From: Penicillus capitatus
Taxonomy: Eukaryota; Chlorophyta
Direction: 5' to 3'
DNA: 64,000 nt
Assembly (NCBI GenBank): GCA_965649825.1
Contig: OZ287696.1
Span: 1,116,001 to 1,180,000, forward strand
Shown piece after piece: positions 1 through 11,125 of this stretch. The stretch's first letter is position 1. Each line of letters starts with the position of its first letter. The translations under genes were made by a program, and so were the position numbers. A model generated the notes under the pieces. It worked only from the letters and a program-made list of their open reading frames with translations, made no database searches and was not told where the DNA came from.

Positions 1-861
1 CACCCAGTGAGAGAGGAAGAGAGGGGTCATGGTGACTCGAATGTGGTGGCGGTCTGTGCTGCTCTCTGGCTGCTTCTTCGCAGGCATGGAGAAAGGCATC
101 ATAGTATCTGATCAGGATCGACGGATCTGAGAGGACGATGTTGGATGGAAGATGTCTTACCCGCCGCCGCGGCCAAGTCGTCCTCCAGAACGATCGAAAC
201 CCAATCCTGGCACCAACAATACATCCAATCCCGCCTCCAACGCTGCGACGCAAGTCAAGGAGTGACGCTGGATGTGTGCGATTTTCAAAGGATGCACCGT
301 TTTGACGTGGTCTGTTACTGTTTAGGTAATGAGGCCCGGGTTCGAGAATGCCAAACGGCGGAACCTCTATCAACTCTTCGACAGACTCTGGATTCCACAC
401 ATCTCATACTTAACGGTATACAAACAGCAATGGGTCGCTCGGACCGACGTGCAGCAGTTCCATGTGTGCATTGGAATCGATCACTCTTGGACAGAAACAC
501 TGTTTGCCTGTGACCGGGTCGTTGTCTGACGGACCCAAGGGTCAAGAAGATGAGGGTCACCTTGATCCAGGGCTTCTGCAACGATCCATGAGGTGTTGAC
601 TTCCCTCAGTCGTGCACAGTGGATGTAGATTCCGATCTTCTCAGCCGATTTGAAGACATCCATGTCCAGAACATTCATACAGATCCTGGAACCTAACCCA
701 ACACTCTTGTCCTTCTCCCTGACACCGTTTTAGGGACGATCCGCACTCTGTTCATCCATATCCTTGGTTTCCATGTTCCTTAAGGACTCCTTCAGCGAGG
801 CCCGCAACTGACGTTTGGCATCGGGCAGAGGCGTGGAGCGCTCTGTGTGGGAGGTTGCCAT
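1..861 (-). CDS. MTHFS: 5-formyltetrahydrofolate cyclo-ligase (MTHFS), 3' end missing
   Basis: Converts 5-formyl-THF to 5,10-methenyl-THF with ATP in one-carbon metabolism. The spliced minus-strand reading gives the N-terminal helix (DAKRQLRASLKESLRNM), then KSAEKIGIYIHCARLREV, then GKQCFCPRVIDSNAHMELL, then PPFGILEPG, then the family signature LLVPGLGFDRSGGRLGRGGG followed after an intron by YYDAFLHACEEA. Introns at about 526-560 and 388-421 are only 35 and 34 nt. The ATG at 861 gives a typical start. An in-frame ATG at 927 would add a leader rich in Arg, Leu and Ser that could target an organelle. The last 30 or so family residues lie beyond the left edge. Identification is firm; the start and the junction near 680-740 are less certain. 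Confidence 0.88.
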
Positions 862-1103
862 GACAAGACGTCGTTGGGCACCCGAAAGTCGTGCAAGGCG
901 GTGTAGAGAGAGCAATGCCACGCGCATCCCACTGTCCGTATCGATCACACGGTGGCAATGTCGCATCGCGTCCCATCACCCAGACCAGCGGTATCTGATA
1001 CCCGCCAGGATGACGGGTGTTTCTATCTCAACAACAGCCCTCTTTGCGCCTGGCGTCTCCTCGTGGCGACGAACGGACCTGCACTGCAGGGACCGCAAGA
1101 CCC

Positions 1104-2901
1104 ATGTCGAGCAGTAGCTTAAACGTCGCTGACTTTCGCGGGGATGATGCCCCATCAACGAAAACCGATGCGGAAACACCTCTCTTGCCATTGGCAGAGA
1201 TGGTCACCTATTCTGTGGACGAGGCACTGTCTTACATAGGACATGGCCTCATGCAGCATCTCCTGCTGCTTGTTCTCGGCGCGGCCTATGCCGTCGCCGC
1301 TGCCAACACGGTGTTCATGCTCTATCTGACGCCAAATGTGCATACCCTCCTCTGCCTCTGCCTTAAACAACACCTTGTGGGGTGGATAGGTGAAGTGTGA
1401 GTGGGCAATAGACAAAACACAGCAGACATTCGTCATGTTGGTGTTCTTTGCGGGAACGTGTTTCGGAGCCAACATATGGGGAACAATGTCGGATCGCTAC
1501 GGCCGCCGTTTCGGCACAGCACTCTCTCTTTTTGTGCAGGGGGCCGGAGGCGTCATGACATCACTCATCACTGATTATGTATGGCTCCTGGTGGCTGCTG
1601 GTATCGTCGGGCTCGGCATCGGCGGTGGAAGCGTCACACCTTTCTCCATGTTCTCCGAATTCTTGCCATCTGAAAAGCGTGGCACACAACTGAGCATCTA
1701 CCAGTTGGCTTGGTCTCTGGGAGCCGTTCTAGAGATCGGCATGGCATGGCTCATCGTCCCATCCCACGGATGGCGTGCGTTAGCATTGGCAACGGCTCTT
1801 CCTGAACGTATGTATCCCCTGTCCTATGATTTCAGCTGTCTGTTTACTGACCAGATTGCTGAACCTTGTAGTGTTTCTACTTTTCCTTGTGGTCTTTTTC
1901 CTGCCCGAATCGCCGCGCTATCTGATGGTGATGGGACGGCCAGAACGTGCCGAACGTGTTCTGAAGAAGACCGCCTACGTCAATCGAAAATCGCTGCCCT
2001 ATGGGAACCTCATCACCACGCACGGCACAGAAGATGCACATGAGGTTTCGTTCAGCACAGCGTTCATGAGGTGGCACTCTATCCGCTTAAAGAAGAGAGA
2101 CGCACTGACCTAGGGCTGTTCTTTGATCCAGTCTGTTTGCTCATACCTTTCGCATAGTGACACCCACTCTGTGGTTTTTGGCTTTCACTGCTGGCCTTGG
2201 CTATTACACCTCAGTCATGCTGGCCTCACATCTCCAAGAAAACAACGAAACATCACCCTGTGATGAGAAGAGCATGCGCGCCGCCGGCAACATCGACGCC
2301 TCTACTTTGTTCGTCGCCTTTGGCGAAGTGCCCGGCGTGTTGCTAAGCCTCTTCACCATCGACAGACTCGGACGCGTCAAGTACGAGCGATGCTTGATCG
2401 ATGTGAGGATGGATGTAAAGGGAGGGGTGTTGCTGCAGATCTCTTGTGCTTGGTTGGTGTGGCTGCTCCTGTGCGATCTTTCTGTTGTTGCTGTTCCCGT
2501 CCAAGACAACGATCTTGCTTTTCATGGCACGCCTCTTTCTGATCTACACCCAAGTCTTCATCTTTGCCTTCACACCTGAGGTCTATCCATCTTCTTGTCG
2601 CTGTTTGGCATTTGGTCTTGTGGCTTGCTTGAGCCGCATAGGAGGTGCTGTTTCACCGTTTGTGGCCTTGACTCTATTCGATAACTATGGCCAAGGTATC
2701 GTCTCGATTGTGTGTGCTTGTCTCTTCTCAGTGGCGACAATTGTCTCCGTTTCATTGATGCCTTTTGAAACAGCAAACAGAGCTTTGGCAGATGACATTC
2801 CAAAATCACAGGATGATATCGAGGAAGATGTCCACGTTAACGTCGCTCCAAACGAGGTTGATTTCGAGACAGATGATCCTGCGTGCCCTCTTCTTGTCTG
2901 A
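1104..2901 (+). CDS. Major facilitator superfamily transporter, SV2/organic-solute type
   Basis: A 12-helix secondary transporter. Exon 1 (1104-1337) ends phase 0 at LTPN, and a 52-nt intron (1338-1389) leads to VKCEWAIDKTQQTF. Visible family marks are the loop 2-3 motif GTMSDRYGRRFG, the loop 6-7 motif PESPRYLMVMGRPERAERVL and the second-half mark DRLGRVK. Three further introns fall near 1809-1870, 2100-2155 and 2381-2438. The C-terminal exon carries ARLFLIYTQVFIF and FTPEVYPSS, typical of the SV2/SVOP and niacin/organic-ion subfamily. A charged acidic tail of about 40 residues follows the last helix. The substrate cannot be read from sequence. ATG 1104 fits better than the upstream ATG at 1017, which would add only unstructured residues. 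Confidence 0.85.
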
Positions 2902-3774
2902 TAATTGCTGTGATCTGTCCGTCCGTTTCGGAAGTGTTTTGGAGAATCCTCTCGACCTTAACAGATCAAGCAGTACTTGAATTTGATTGCTGTGGATTCT
3001 CTCAGGCCGGAGATTTGATCCGCCAGTTCTCCGTGCCTCTTTTTTAGTTTCTGGTCCCGATCTGTTCGATCTCTGAAATCTATGAGCTTGAGACAGTTGA
3101 TAGTTGGACGTATGTTTGATGAAGTGGTGTCCATTTTATGTTTTTGAGCGCTGAAAACCGTTATCTATTGGCTGTCATGACATATCAATCTTATTGAAGT
3201 GTTCTTGATCACATTTAGTATTACGTATGAAGCATGAAGCAAGGATAACGTTAGAACCGTCAATTGAGTCGGAGGAATGGAATGGTCGTAGATGATGCAT
3301 TTCAATGTGTAAACAGGGATAAACTTGCGCTCACTTAAAACGTCTTTAAATCGACTCGTACAGGAAGACAGACACATAGAGACAGGATGCATCCTGCAGA
3401 ATCCAAGCTCGATTGGATTTTGCTCAGGGTGGATGGATGATACATGCTCCGATTGCCCATTCGGCTATAGATCTGAAACGATCGGGGCTTTGGTTACCTA
3501 TGGCCGATGCAGCGATCCTGTTTTGGTCGTTTCACATCAGATAGAGGATCGCGATATCATGACAGATCAGTTGTCATCGTTTTGAATAGTTCGCAATTTG
3601 ATTCAAGAGAATTTTTTGGGGTTGCGTCACTCCTACCTTCCCAGGTCATCATCCCAATCGTCGCGGCACACGCCCTCCCTTGCATTGCACTGCCCGTTAC
3701 AAATTCGGCAAATTCCCCTTTCGCAAATTCTCGGCCATAGATCGAATTCTTGACAATCCCTAAAAAATACTCGC
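2902..3774. other. Intergenic region between convergent genes
   Basis: This holds the 3' flanks of the MFS transporter (+) and the UVR/TPR gene (-). Open frames are short and not protein-like. One possibility remains: if the UVR/TPR gene has a further intron beginning at its present last codons, its tail could extend down to about 3560. Confidence 0.5.
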
Positions 3775-4684
3775 TTAGAAAACGCCTTGTCGCAAAGGGC
3801 AGACCGGGTTGATAAGAACAGCTTGATCAAATGCTTTCAAAGCTTGTTCGTTTTGCTGCAAATGATAATGGCAGAGTCCCATGCCTGCCAGGGCCAGAAA
3901 ATGATACGGCTACAGAACAAACATGAGAGACATGGGCACGGAGAGCATCTTCGTCATTGCTTACCTGCAATTCAAGCACCAGATGGCAGACCTGGATACT
4001 CTCTTGGTACTCCTTCATCAGGTACAGTGTCGTAGCTTTCTTATTGTGACCCTTTTATACAGTTGCCTTGGCAAATGACACAGCACACAATGTCGCTCTC
4101 TACCTCTGCGAAGGAAGGATCTCGTTGCGTAATGGATTCGAAGATATCCAGTGCTCGCAGTAGAGAGCTCTTACGTAATGCCTCTATTCCTTCTTCCATC
4201 AAATTTTTGATCTCTGGATTGGAATGCTTGTGAAACAAAGCGAGGATGCAGTTTTCGGCGTCTCTGTAGAGGGCTGGGTCCCGAAGGTACGTGGCAACGT
4301 CAGGCACCACATGGATGTCGCCCACTTCAACTGAAGGAACGGCATCGATCCGCGTGGCAAGGAACAGACTGTACCAAGGGTCAGCAGGATGTTCGTTCGT
4401 TCAGCCGCGGACAGAGATGTGTGCAAGGCCTCAATCAATCTCAACGAGTACTGCTCGACAGCGGACATAGATCTCGTCAACAACTGCACACACATACCCG
4501 TCAATGGTCACACATGTTTTCTATAGAAAGAGTGAGAGACATCAATCGAGTCTCGAAGAGAGGCTGCTTCAACGAAATCTTCCTCGGCCACAGTGATACT
4601 GAGTTTTCTGTGGGGCACCGTTCTGATGCGTGTCTGGAGATGGGCTATCGTTCTTGCCTTTTGAGAAGACGCATATCTTGCCAT
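3775..4684 (-). CDS. UVR-motif and TPR-repeat protein, probably organellar
   Basis: Assembled from about five exons. The N-terminal part has a UVR-like helix (TVAEEDFVEAASLRDSI). A linker follows (VEVGDIHVVPDVATYLRDPA), then tetratricopeptide repeats: MEEGIEALRKSSLLRALDIF, HNKKATTLYLMKEYQESIQ and LALAGMGLCHYHLQ, ending AFDQAVLINP. A 47-nt intron joins LLTL to VEVGD and restores the frame, which supports the model. UVR motifs occur in Clp adaptors and several plastid proteins, and TPRs bind partner proteins. The combination suggests an adaptor or assembly factor, which is inference. The start may lie upstream, because an open basic stretch reaches about 4923. The stop at 3775 assumes no further intron. 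Confidence 0.6.
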
Positions 4685-4989
4685 CTCTGTTCGCGGTGTA
4701 TCGCGATTTCGACAACGTCTTTGCGGCGCTCCTGTTTGTTCTCCGACTGACTGCGCAACTCAGATCCCGACGGACGACGTCGTTTCTGTTTCAGAACAGA
4801 TGATCGCAGTCCCAGAGACCGCGGGACAAAGTGCCCGAGTGCCCACATAACGCAAATAACGATGACGTGACAGCGGCCGCGTAGACAACGAGGGGGCAAA
4901 TCGCAATTTAATCTCAATGCCAAAATACAGCTCCCTTGCTACATATGAACGGCATTTGTCCAACAGCCCTTCTCCTGAAAACCCAAATC
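4685..4989. other. Spacer upstream of the UVR/TPR gene
   Basis: An open minus-strand frame (to 4923) encodes a basic, Arg/Lys-rich stretch that could be a leader exon of the UVR/TPR gene, for example a transit peptide. I could not find a convincing splice join. Confidence 0.3.
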
Positions 4990-6845
4990 TCATTCTTGAA
5001 CAGCAGAAGGGCCAAGGACAGTCATGTCAGCAAAGGTTTTCCCAGAACAGTGACGTGCCAGGTCCTCTCCTTCGTAAGAAAGGAGTGGAGAGATTTCGAC
5101 GGTGTGGCCATCGGGAATGACACCTCCCTCCGCTTCGATCCATCTGACATCTCGCATGGAGATATCGATGAGGACAGACAAAGGATCATACCTCTTGTGC
5201 AGTCCAAGCAGCGCCTTTCGACCTGTATCTGGCGAATCGATCTCACTACCAGGGGCGTTTTTGACAGGAGCATGCTCGGACGCCCTTTCCACTTCCATTA
5301 AACAAACGGACGCTGCAAAGGGGAAGACATCGAAAATGAATCTCTCCAGCTTGATGCCCTACAGCAGCGTGCAGGTGTCCTGAGAGGAGACTGGAAATTG
5401 TATGTGCCTGCACATCGGTTCCGCAAGAGGGAATGCGTTTTCGGGCGATGTGATAAGGGAGTGGCATTTTGTCAGCCTTCTCGAGAAAAAACACCCGAAA
5501 ATAATGCATGCAGATGTTGCCCCAATTGAACTGCAGCTGATTCGATGACGGCTCTCTGGCACGGGCCATTTCAGAACTGAGCTCGGAATACTCAACCACT
5601 TTAGTCCGGCCACCCGATGTCACAAAGACGCCCACTTTTTCTTCGGGGTGGGTCTTGGAAACCACACGCCCACCTGGCACGTCACATCAGAAGAGCAGCC
5701 CAAAATCAGATATACGTTTGTATAACCGCAAGGTGCAGCCGATTCCCAACAGTATCCAAGAAAGAGTGGATCAGCCGCCTTAGCCAAAAGATTGTCGACG
5801 GAGAAGCAGTCCACACATTCGATGCCCAGCCGTTCCATCTCTTCCAAACATCCCGAATCCCTCAAGGCAGCATAGACACCTCCGTTGCCATTGGGAGACA
5901 TCGCCATCTAAGCCACAGGACTGTCCTCACTCCCTGCATCGGCCAAGGGGGCGCCCGGCAGCTGTTACCTTTGATGCCGTCTCGAGGATCACTTTGCCAT
6001 CTTCGGTGAAGCATGGCAGGAGACCCTGTTGAAAGAAAGAGACCTGATCTGGATCCAATCCAAAAAAGTCGTTCTCAGTGAAGAACTGTATTGTATGTTC
6101 GTGCGTGTGGATGCTTGTCATGAGGTACAGTCGAAGCAGCGTCTCCTGCTTGTCCTTCTTCTGTGCATTCGCCAGATACTGAATTCTCTGAATTCTTTCT
6201 GCATGGAGTTGAAAGAGTGGACTCTTAGAAGGCAAACCCACATCATAGCATCCCTACAAAAAAGTCTGCCCGTATGGATTGCTGCGTCTGGATGGAGACT
6301 TTTGGTTTGTTGCTGCCAAGCCTCGTCCCCTGGCCTCCGGACAAGATGAGCACCGCGACCTTGCCCTATCAAACGATCCTGTCGTGCTCCATCGTGAACA
6401 TCGAGACGCACACTTCCTATGAGATCGAGGCCCATAGCTCTCCATCTGCTCTTGTCTTCTTCCATCATGTTCTACTGGATCACATACAAAAACTGGACGC
6501 TAATAGATAGAGTCTTCATGCCTTCAACTGAAGGACATCTGTAGCCGGTTGCAACACCTCGTCTTCCATTTCTATCTCCAATATACAAACAGTCATGATG
6601 ATCACGCGAGAGGAGATTGAAGAAGGAGGACCCGTTGAATGCATGGTTGCCTGGAACGTGGCATTGAGCCCTTCAAAATCCAATCTCTGGAAAGAGGTGC
6701 TTCGGAAGGAAAATGGAATGAGGTGGTGCACTTGAATGTCTGCCACCAATGTATCTTTCTCTTGTGGACTGAGATTTGGCCATTCCTTGAAGAGATGTCC
6801 CTGGCCGGCAGCTTCAGCACGTTTTTGAATCTCCTCAAACGACAT
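4990..6845 (-). CDS. UAP1: UDP-N-acetylglucosamine pyrophosphorylase (UAP1-like)
   Basis: Makes UDP-GlcNAc from UTP and GlcNAc-1-P in the cytosol, feeding N-glycosylation and GPI anchors. Spliced minus-strand exons give the N-terminus MSFEEIQKRAEAAGQGHLF, the nucleotide-binding loop KVAVLILSGGQGTRLG, then GCYDVGLPSKSPLFQLHAER, FFGLDPDQVSFFQQGLLPC, MSPNGNGGVYAALRDSG, CVDNLLAKAADPLFLGYC and ending HTVEISPLLSYEGEDL. The order and spacing match eukaryotic UAPs of about 500 residues. The intron after the nucleotide loop (SNKPK to GCYDVG) is about 46 nt. Its start at 6845 lies 148 bp from the divergent PSMG2 start. It is functionally linked to ALG3, another N-glycan gene in the window. Confidence 0.9.
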
Positions 6846-6993
6846 CCCTTCCCTCTTCGCCTTTTTCCTGTCGACTCCAGAGATCTGAATGTGTCTGTGT
6901 CCTTTTCTTAATGCTCCCCAAGACCAAAGGCCACAGAATTTGGTGTGGGGTTTTGGCAGGCAAGGCGTTCGTACGTGCGGTATCGCACATCGC

Positions 6994-7776
6994 ATGATGG
7001 AACTCTTTCGACAGTCTCCCGGCGACATCCACCCACGTTCGACACTCGTGGTGGCCTCCGTATCTGTTGGCAATGTTGGTCAGCTGTCCTGTGAGCTGCT
7101 TTTGGCGAACAACGACCACCAACGCGTCGGCTATCTACTGGATCCCAATGTTCTGCCGTGTTTTGGACACGATCCATTGAGCCATGGCTCTTCTGCACTC
7201 AGTCTAGAGCTCTATCTACTCAAAGAAGCATCCCCACCGACGTATGTTCTGCAGCAGAGAGCCCCGGCGCATGTCGGGCGTCAGAGGGCATTTGCTGCCA
7301 ATCTGGTGCAGTGGATCATGCAATGCGGTTTTGAAAAGGTGGTGCTTTCGAGTTCTATCGAGTTAGAGGCACGTGGCGAAGCCCAGTTGCGCCAACAGAG
7401 ATGTTGGTACGTGCAGACAAAGCAGACATCCATCGATGCCTTCGAAGCGATCGGCGTGCCATCCCTCTTGGCACACTTGGACATACCAGAGAAGGTCTGT
7501 CACGTCACCACGGTCAAATCGATCCATAAAACAGCGTCTATCTATCAGGAGTTTCTATCTAGACGGCTCTCTCCATGGTCTGTGCTGGCCGAGTGCCAAA
7601 AACAGGACCTCCTGGCAGTCGCATTGCTGTCCTTTACTGTAGAGGGTGATAATCTGCAGGATGGTATGGAACAGACCCGACTCTTACAGTCCTTTCTGGG
7701 ACTGAAACACGTGGAGCACCTTCAGATGCCTGTCACCGTTCGGACGGTATTCGGGAGCCGCCTGAGCGTTGTCTAG
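6994..7776 (+). CDS. PSMG2: Proteasome assembly chaperone 2
   Basis: Single-exon protein of about 260 residues. It aligns with PSMG2/PAC2, which pairs with PAC1 to help assemble the 20S proteasome alpha ring. The diagnostic N-terminal stretch is ASVSVGNVGQLSCELLLANN followed by RVGYLLDPNVLPCFGHDPL, as in the family (a GNVGQL segment followed by a Gly-Tyr strand). Later blocks (LVQWIMQCGFEKVVLSSS, GVPSLLAHL) also fit the fold. I chose the ATG at 6994 because the open frame upstream (from 6889) does not resemble the family. It sits head-to-head with UAP1. Confidence 0.85.
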   Translation: MMELFRQSPGDIHPRSTLVVASVSVGNVGQLSCELLLANNDHQRVGYLLDPNVLPCFGHDPLSHGSSALSLELYLLKEASPPTYVLQQRAPAHVGRQRAFAANLVQWIMQCGFEKVVLSSSIELEARGEAQLRQQRCWYVQTKQTSIDAFEAIGVPSLLAHLDIPEKVCHVTTVKSIHKTASIYQEFLSRRLSPWSVLAECQKQDLLAVALLSFTVEGDNLQDGMEQTRLLQSFLGLKHVEHLQMPVTVRTVFGSRLSVV

Positions 7777-7790
7777 AATGGATACTGTGT

Positions 7791-9170
7791 TTAACTCCTT
7801 AGTCTTTTGGCAATGGTAAGAAGATCGGAGAAAACACCCATCGCCGTTACGTCAGCCCCGGCACCGGGTCCCTGAATCACGAGCGGCTGTTCATTGTATC
7901 TGGCTGTCCTGAAGATGACCATATTATCTGTCCCATTCAACCCGCCTAGCGCATGCTGAAGAGGATATCTGCACAGCAGTGCTCACGCAGATGGCGGCTG
8001 CGTAGCGTTTTATGGCTGACCTTTTCAGGGCGACATCGCATTTCTGCTCGTGGATGTTGACAATGCCGACATAGCGGAGCACTTCGTTGGCGGCATCTGC
8101 CTCCAAGATCTGACCCAACATCTCCTCGTCATGCTATAAACCGATCGTATGCATTCGAAACTGATTGGAAGGCAGACCTTTGGGAGTTCTTTCAAAAATG
8201 ATACTGCGTCTGGTATAGACTGCAGTTCTTTGGGCACCAGGCTCTCGATATCGAGGTCCTCCAATTCGATGTCCAATCCACACTCGCGTGCCAACACCAC
8301 CACTTTTCTCGCGACATCCATCCCTTCAGCATTCCACCCGATATCGAGTATGGATGGGAGCATGGACACAACCGGCAAGGTCATCTCGTGGATCCGGTTC
8401 TGTAAAGCCCAGGTCCTTTGCTTTCGAAACAACACTGGAGAATGGATTGTCTTTTGAGACTTGATTAAAGATGTATGACAGCGTTCCGCTGAAGACCCCT
8501 TCGATCGATCTGATCTCGTCGCCTGTGTCCAGAAGCGAACGCAGTGTCGAAAGCACAGGCAGCCCCGCACCCACTGTCGCCTAGAACAGTCGATGAGCAC
8601 GTGCTTCGATCGAGACGCAACTTCGTAAAGAAACTGTGCCCCTTGTGTTGCACAAAGCTCCTGTCCACGTTTGTATCGTTCCAGTGATCCCGATCCAAAT
8701 TTCTTATTCGGTGTCACGACATGGCAGCCTGCTTCCAACCATCGGGCGTAGTGATCAGGAACGTCATCCGATGCCGTGCTGTCGACGAAGATGTGACTGG
8801 TATAGGCATCACTCTTTCTCACGCTATCGAAGAAAACGCTTAAGTCCGCTTCTGTTCCCTGTCAGAAATCTTTCCATCGATCGATCAGAAGGACGTGTCG
8901 ATCGAAGGACTTGATTTTGGTAGATCTCGCTCCAGGTCTCGAAATCGATGCCGTGTGGATCGATCAGCATTCGACGCGATCCGATGACGCCGATCACGCG
9001 TGCATCGATACGATGTTTCTCCATCAGGGTCGGCGACTGACGCGTCTGTAAAATCGACGTCGCAGAAATCGATCGAATCGCACCTGTACAACGAGTTGTT
9101 TCATAAAAGTCCTGCCGATGGCTCCAGGACCGATCAGACCGACTCCGATCTTGAGTCCTGGAAGCGACAT
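7791..9170 (-). CDS. Homoserine dehydrogenase, monofunctional
   Basis: Reduces aspartate semialdehyde to homoserine for threonine, methionine and isoleucine synthesis. Exons read GVGLIGPGAIGRTFMKQL (Rossmann loop), then GVIGSRRMLIDPHGIDFETW, then HIFVDSTASDDVPDHYARWL, then CHVVTPNKKFGSGSLERY, then GVFSGTLSYIFNQVSKDNPF and finally QGPGAGADVTAMGVFSDLL. All are hallmark blocks of the family, and KLGFTEPDPRDDL-type sequence is present. No aspartokinase domain precedes it, so it is monofunctional, unlike the fused plant enzyme. The first two introns carry CGATCGATCG-type palindromes. Its ATG (9168-9170) overlaps the ATG of ALG3 on the other strand. Confidence 0.9.
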
Positions 9171-10752
9171 GGTTGCTGCGATAGACGTACGAGATCGCAA
9201 CTCAGATTTGCATACGATGCTCCATCAAGCCGTTCGACGACTCAGCGACCCGCAAGACGAACAAGCCGCTCGGCTGGTCTCTCGACTCTTGCTTCTGGGC
9301 GAAACGCTGCTCTGTTCAGCCATTCTCTACAGAGTTCCATGTGTCTTCACATCGACACAACACACGCAGTCCATGCATCCATCACCGAATGGTTCTAGAT
9401 ACAAAAATCGATTGGGATGCATACATGCAGCAAGTCACACAAGTCCGAGAGGTACTGCGCGGAAAGCAATGCACATGGGTAAGCAAACGGAGAGGCAACA
9501 TCTAGGGCGAGAGAGACTATACTGAGCTGATGGGCGAGACAGGGCCTTGTGTTTATCCGGCCGGGTTCATCTACGCATTCTGGTTTTTGCAGTGGGCAAC
9601 AGGTGGCGGTGATGTTCCCACAGCACAGGTATGCCCCCTGTATCATCCTCACCTTTGCAACCGCATCATTTCAGATCTTCTTTGCTGTTATCTACATCTT
9701 AACGCAGGCTATTGTCTTTGAGATGTACATCAAGTAGAGCACTGCCTGGTGTTGAGGCTTCTTTGGAAGAGATCGTTGTGTAGGAGTCGTCGGATGCCTC
9801 CCTGGTCGTTGTGTCTGCTGTGCTTATCGAAGAGGCTCCATTCAATCTATCTACTGCGTCTGTTCAATGATGGTCTGGCAATGTTTGTTGCCTACGGAGC
9901 GCTCTTTGCATGGATTCAGTCATTCCCCCGTCTCTCTGTCACTCTCTTTAGCCTGGCTGTCTCGATCAAAATGAACGTCCTGTTGATGGCGCCTTCTGTC
10001 TTTATCCTTCTACTCCAGGTAATAACCGTCTTTCCCCTCAACAATCCGCTCAATAAAGTACTGAACAACAGACAGAGACCGTTGGTATTCTTCTTCAGTC
10101 TGTTGGCCTCGGAGTGATACTGCAGATCGCCTTGGGCCTCCCCTTTCTGATGCATGCCCCTCGATCTTACATCGTTCAAGCATTTGATCTCTCGCGGTCT
10201 GTTCTTTATCGAAATTGCAGATGATGCGATCGACACATGTCTTTTAGGGTGTTTACTTACGAGTGGACCGTGAATTTGAAGTTCCTTCCCGAAGCCATAT
10301 TCGTCTCGAGACCTCTGGCAACTGCCTTACTCGTTGCACATGCGATGATGCTCTCTTTCCTCGTAAAGAAATGGTGCCCGCGAGAGAGGGGGCTCCTCAG
10401 CCGCACCATTGAGCGTTTTGTCAACCGGGAGCAACGCGAGATGCGAAATGTCTCTGCAGATCATATCCTGTTCGTTGTTTTCAGTGGAAACTTTATCGGC
10501 ATCCTCTGCGCACGCAGTCTGCATTACCAGTTCTTCAGTTGGTACTTTCATTCATTGCCTTTCCTGTTATGGTGCCGTAAGCGAATCTCCGTTCCCATTA
10601 AGCTCATCGTTCTCCTCTGCATCGAGCTGTGCTGGAATGTCTTTCCGAGCACTTCGTTTTCATCCCTGACACTACTGTCTATGCATCTCTTGATTCTGAT
10701 AGGTCTGATGACCCACAAGGCGCGCGTGTTAGCTGATTCAAGAACGGACTGA
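9169..10752 (+). CDS. ALG3: Dol-P-Man:Man5GlcNAc2-PP-Dol alpha-1,3-mannosyltransferase
   Basis: An ER membrane glycosyltransferase of the N-glycan precursor pathway. Spliced exons show IDWDAYMQQVTQV, then YTELMGETGPCVYPAGFIYA, then KRLHSIYLLRLFNDGLAMF, then FSLAVSIKMNVLLMAPSVFI, then LGLPFLMHAPRSYIVQAFDL, then YEWTVNLKFLPEAIF, and a last exon with the C-terminal helices including GNFIGILCARSLHYQFFSWY. These are the conserved luminal loops and helices of ALG3. Introns are short, around 50-60 nt. The start at 9169 places the ATG directly over the ATG of homoserine dehydrogenase. An in-frame ATG at 9217 is an alternative and would leave 46 bp between the genes. Confidence 0.88.
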
Positions 10753-10767
10753 TGTCTCGGCAGTTAT

Positions 10768-11010
10768 TCAAACGACATTGGAGGATGCGATACAGCGATG
10801 GCCATTATTTAAATAGCTCTCATGGAAAGCAGTAGTCTCATGCATGATGTGGCTCAAATCGCGGAGCGCGGGGCTGTGGATGAACACATTGGGATAATCG
10901 TCTAGATCACACACCCACCATGCCGCTGGCGTCTTACAATCAAATACACTCTCTGTCTTGTCTCCACTAAGAGACATTTCGCCAACAAAACAGGTCTGTT
11001 TATCATGCAT
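10768..11010 (-). CDS. Hypothetical 80-residue open frame
   Basis: An ATG-started open frame with plausible protein character (an AAWWVCDLDDYPNVFIH segment). It has no recognised domain. It could be a small gene or a last exon, with an acceptor-like CACAG just before its ATG. It could also be chance, lying in the 3' flank of ALG3. The rest of 10753-11125 shows nothing further. Confidence 0.25.
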   Translation of the reverse strand: MHDKQTCFVGEMSLSGDKTESVFDCKTPAAWWVCDLDDYPNVFIHSPALRDLSHIMHETTAFHESYLNNGHRCIASSNVV

Positions 11011-11125
11011 GAGCTGTGCGGCTCATCACATGGTTTTTCAGGAAAGGAGAAAATCATAACCATGCATAAAGTGTCACGCCTTTCAGGTGCTGAAAAGGCC
11101 AATGAATGAAAAAACGTGTTCCGCG

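Noticed and set aside
145-529. Two plus-strand frames (122 and 66 codons) at the left edge
   Set aside because: They lie opposite the minus-strand MTHFS exons, whose spliced reading matches the family closely. The plus frames have no family resemblance.
1017-1103. Upstream ATG for the MFS transporter
   Set aside because: It would add 29 residues with no family likeness. ATG 1104 gives a normal start just before the first helix.
9118-9168. Upstream start (9118) for ALG3
   Set aside because: It lies inside the homoserine dehydrogenase coding region, and its residues are the antisense of the Rossmann loop.
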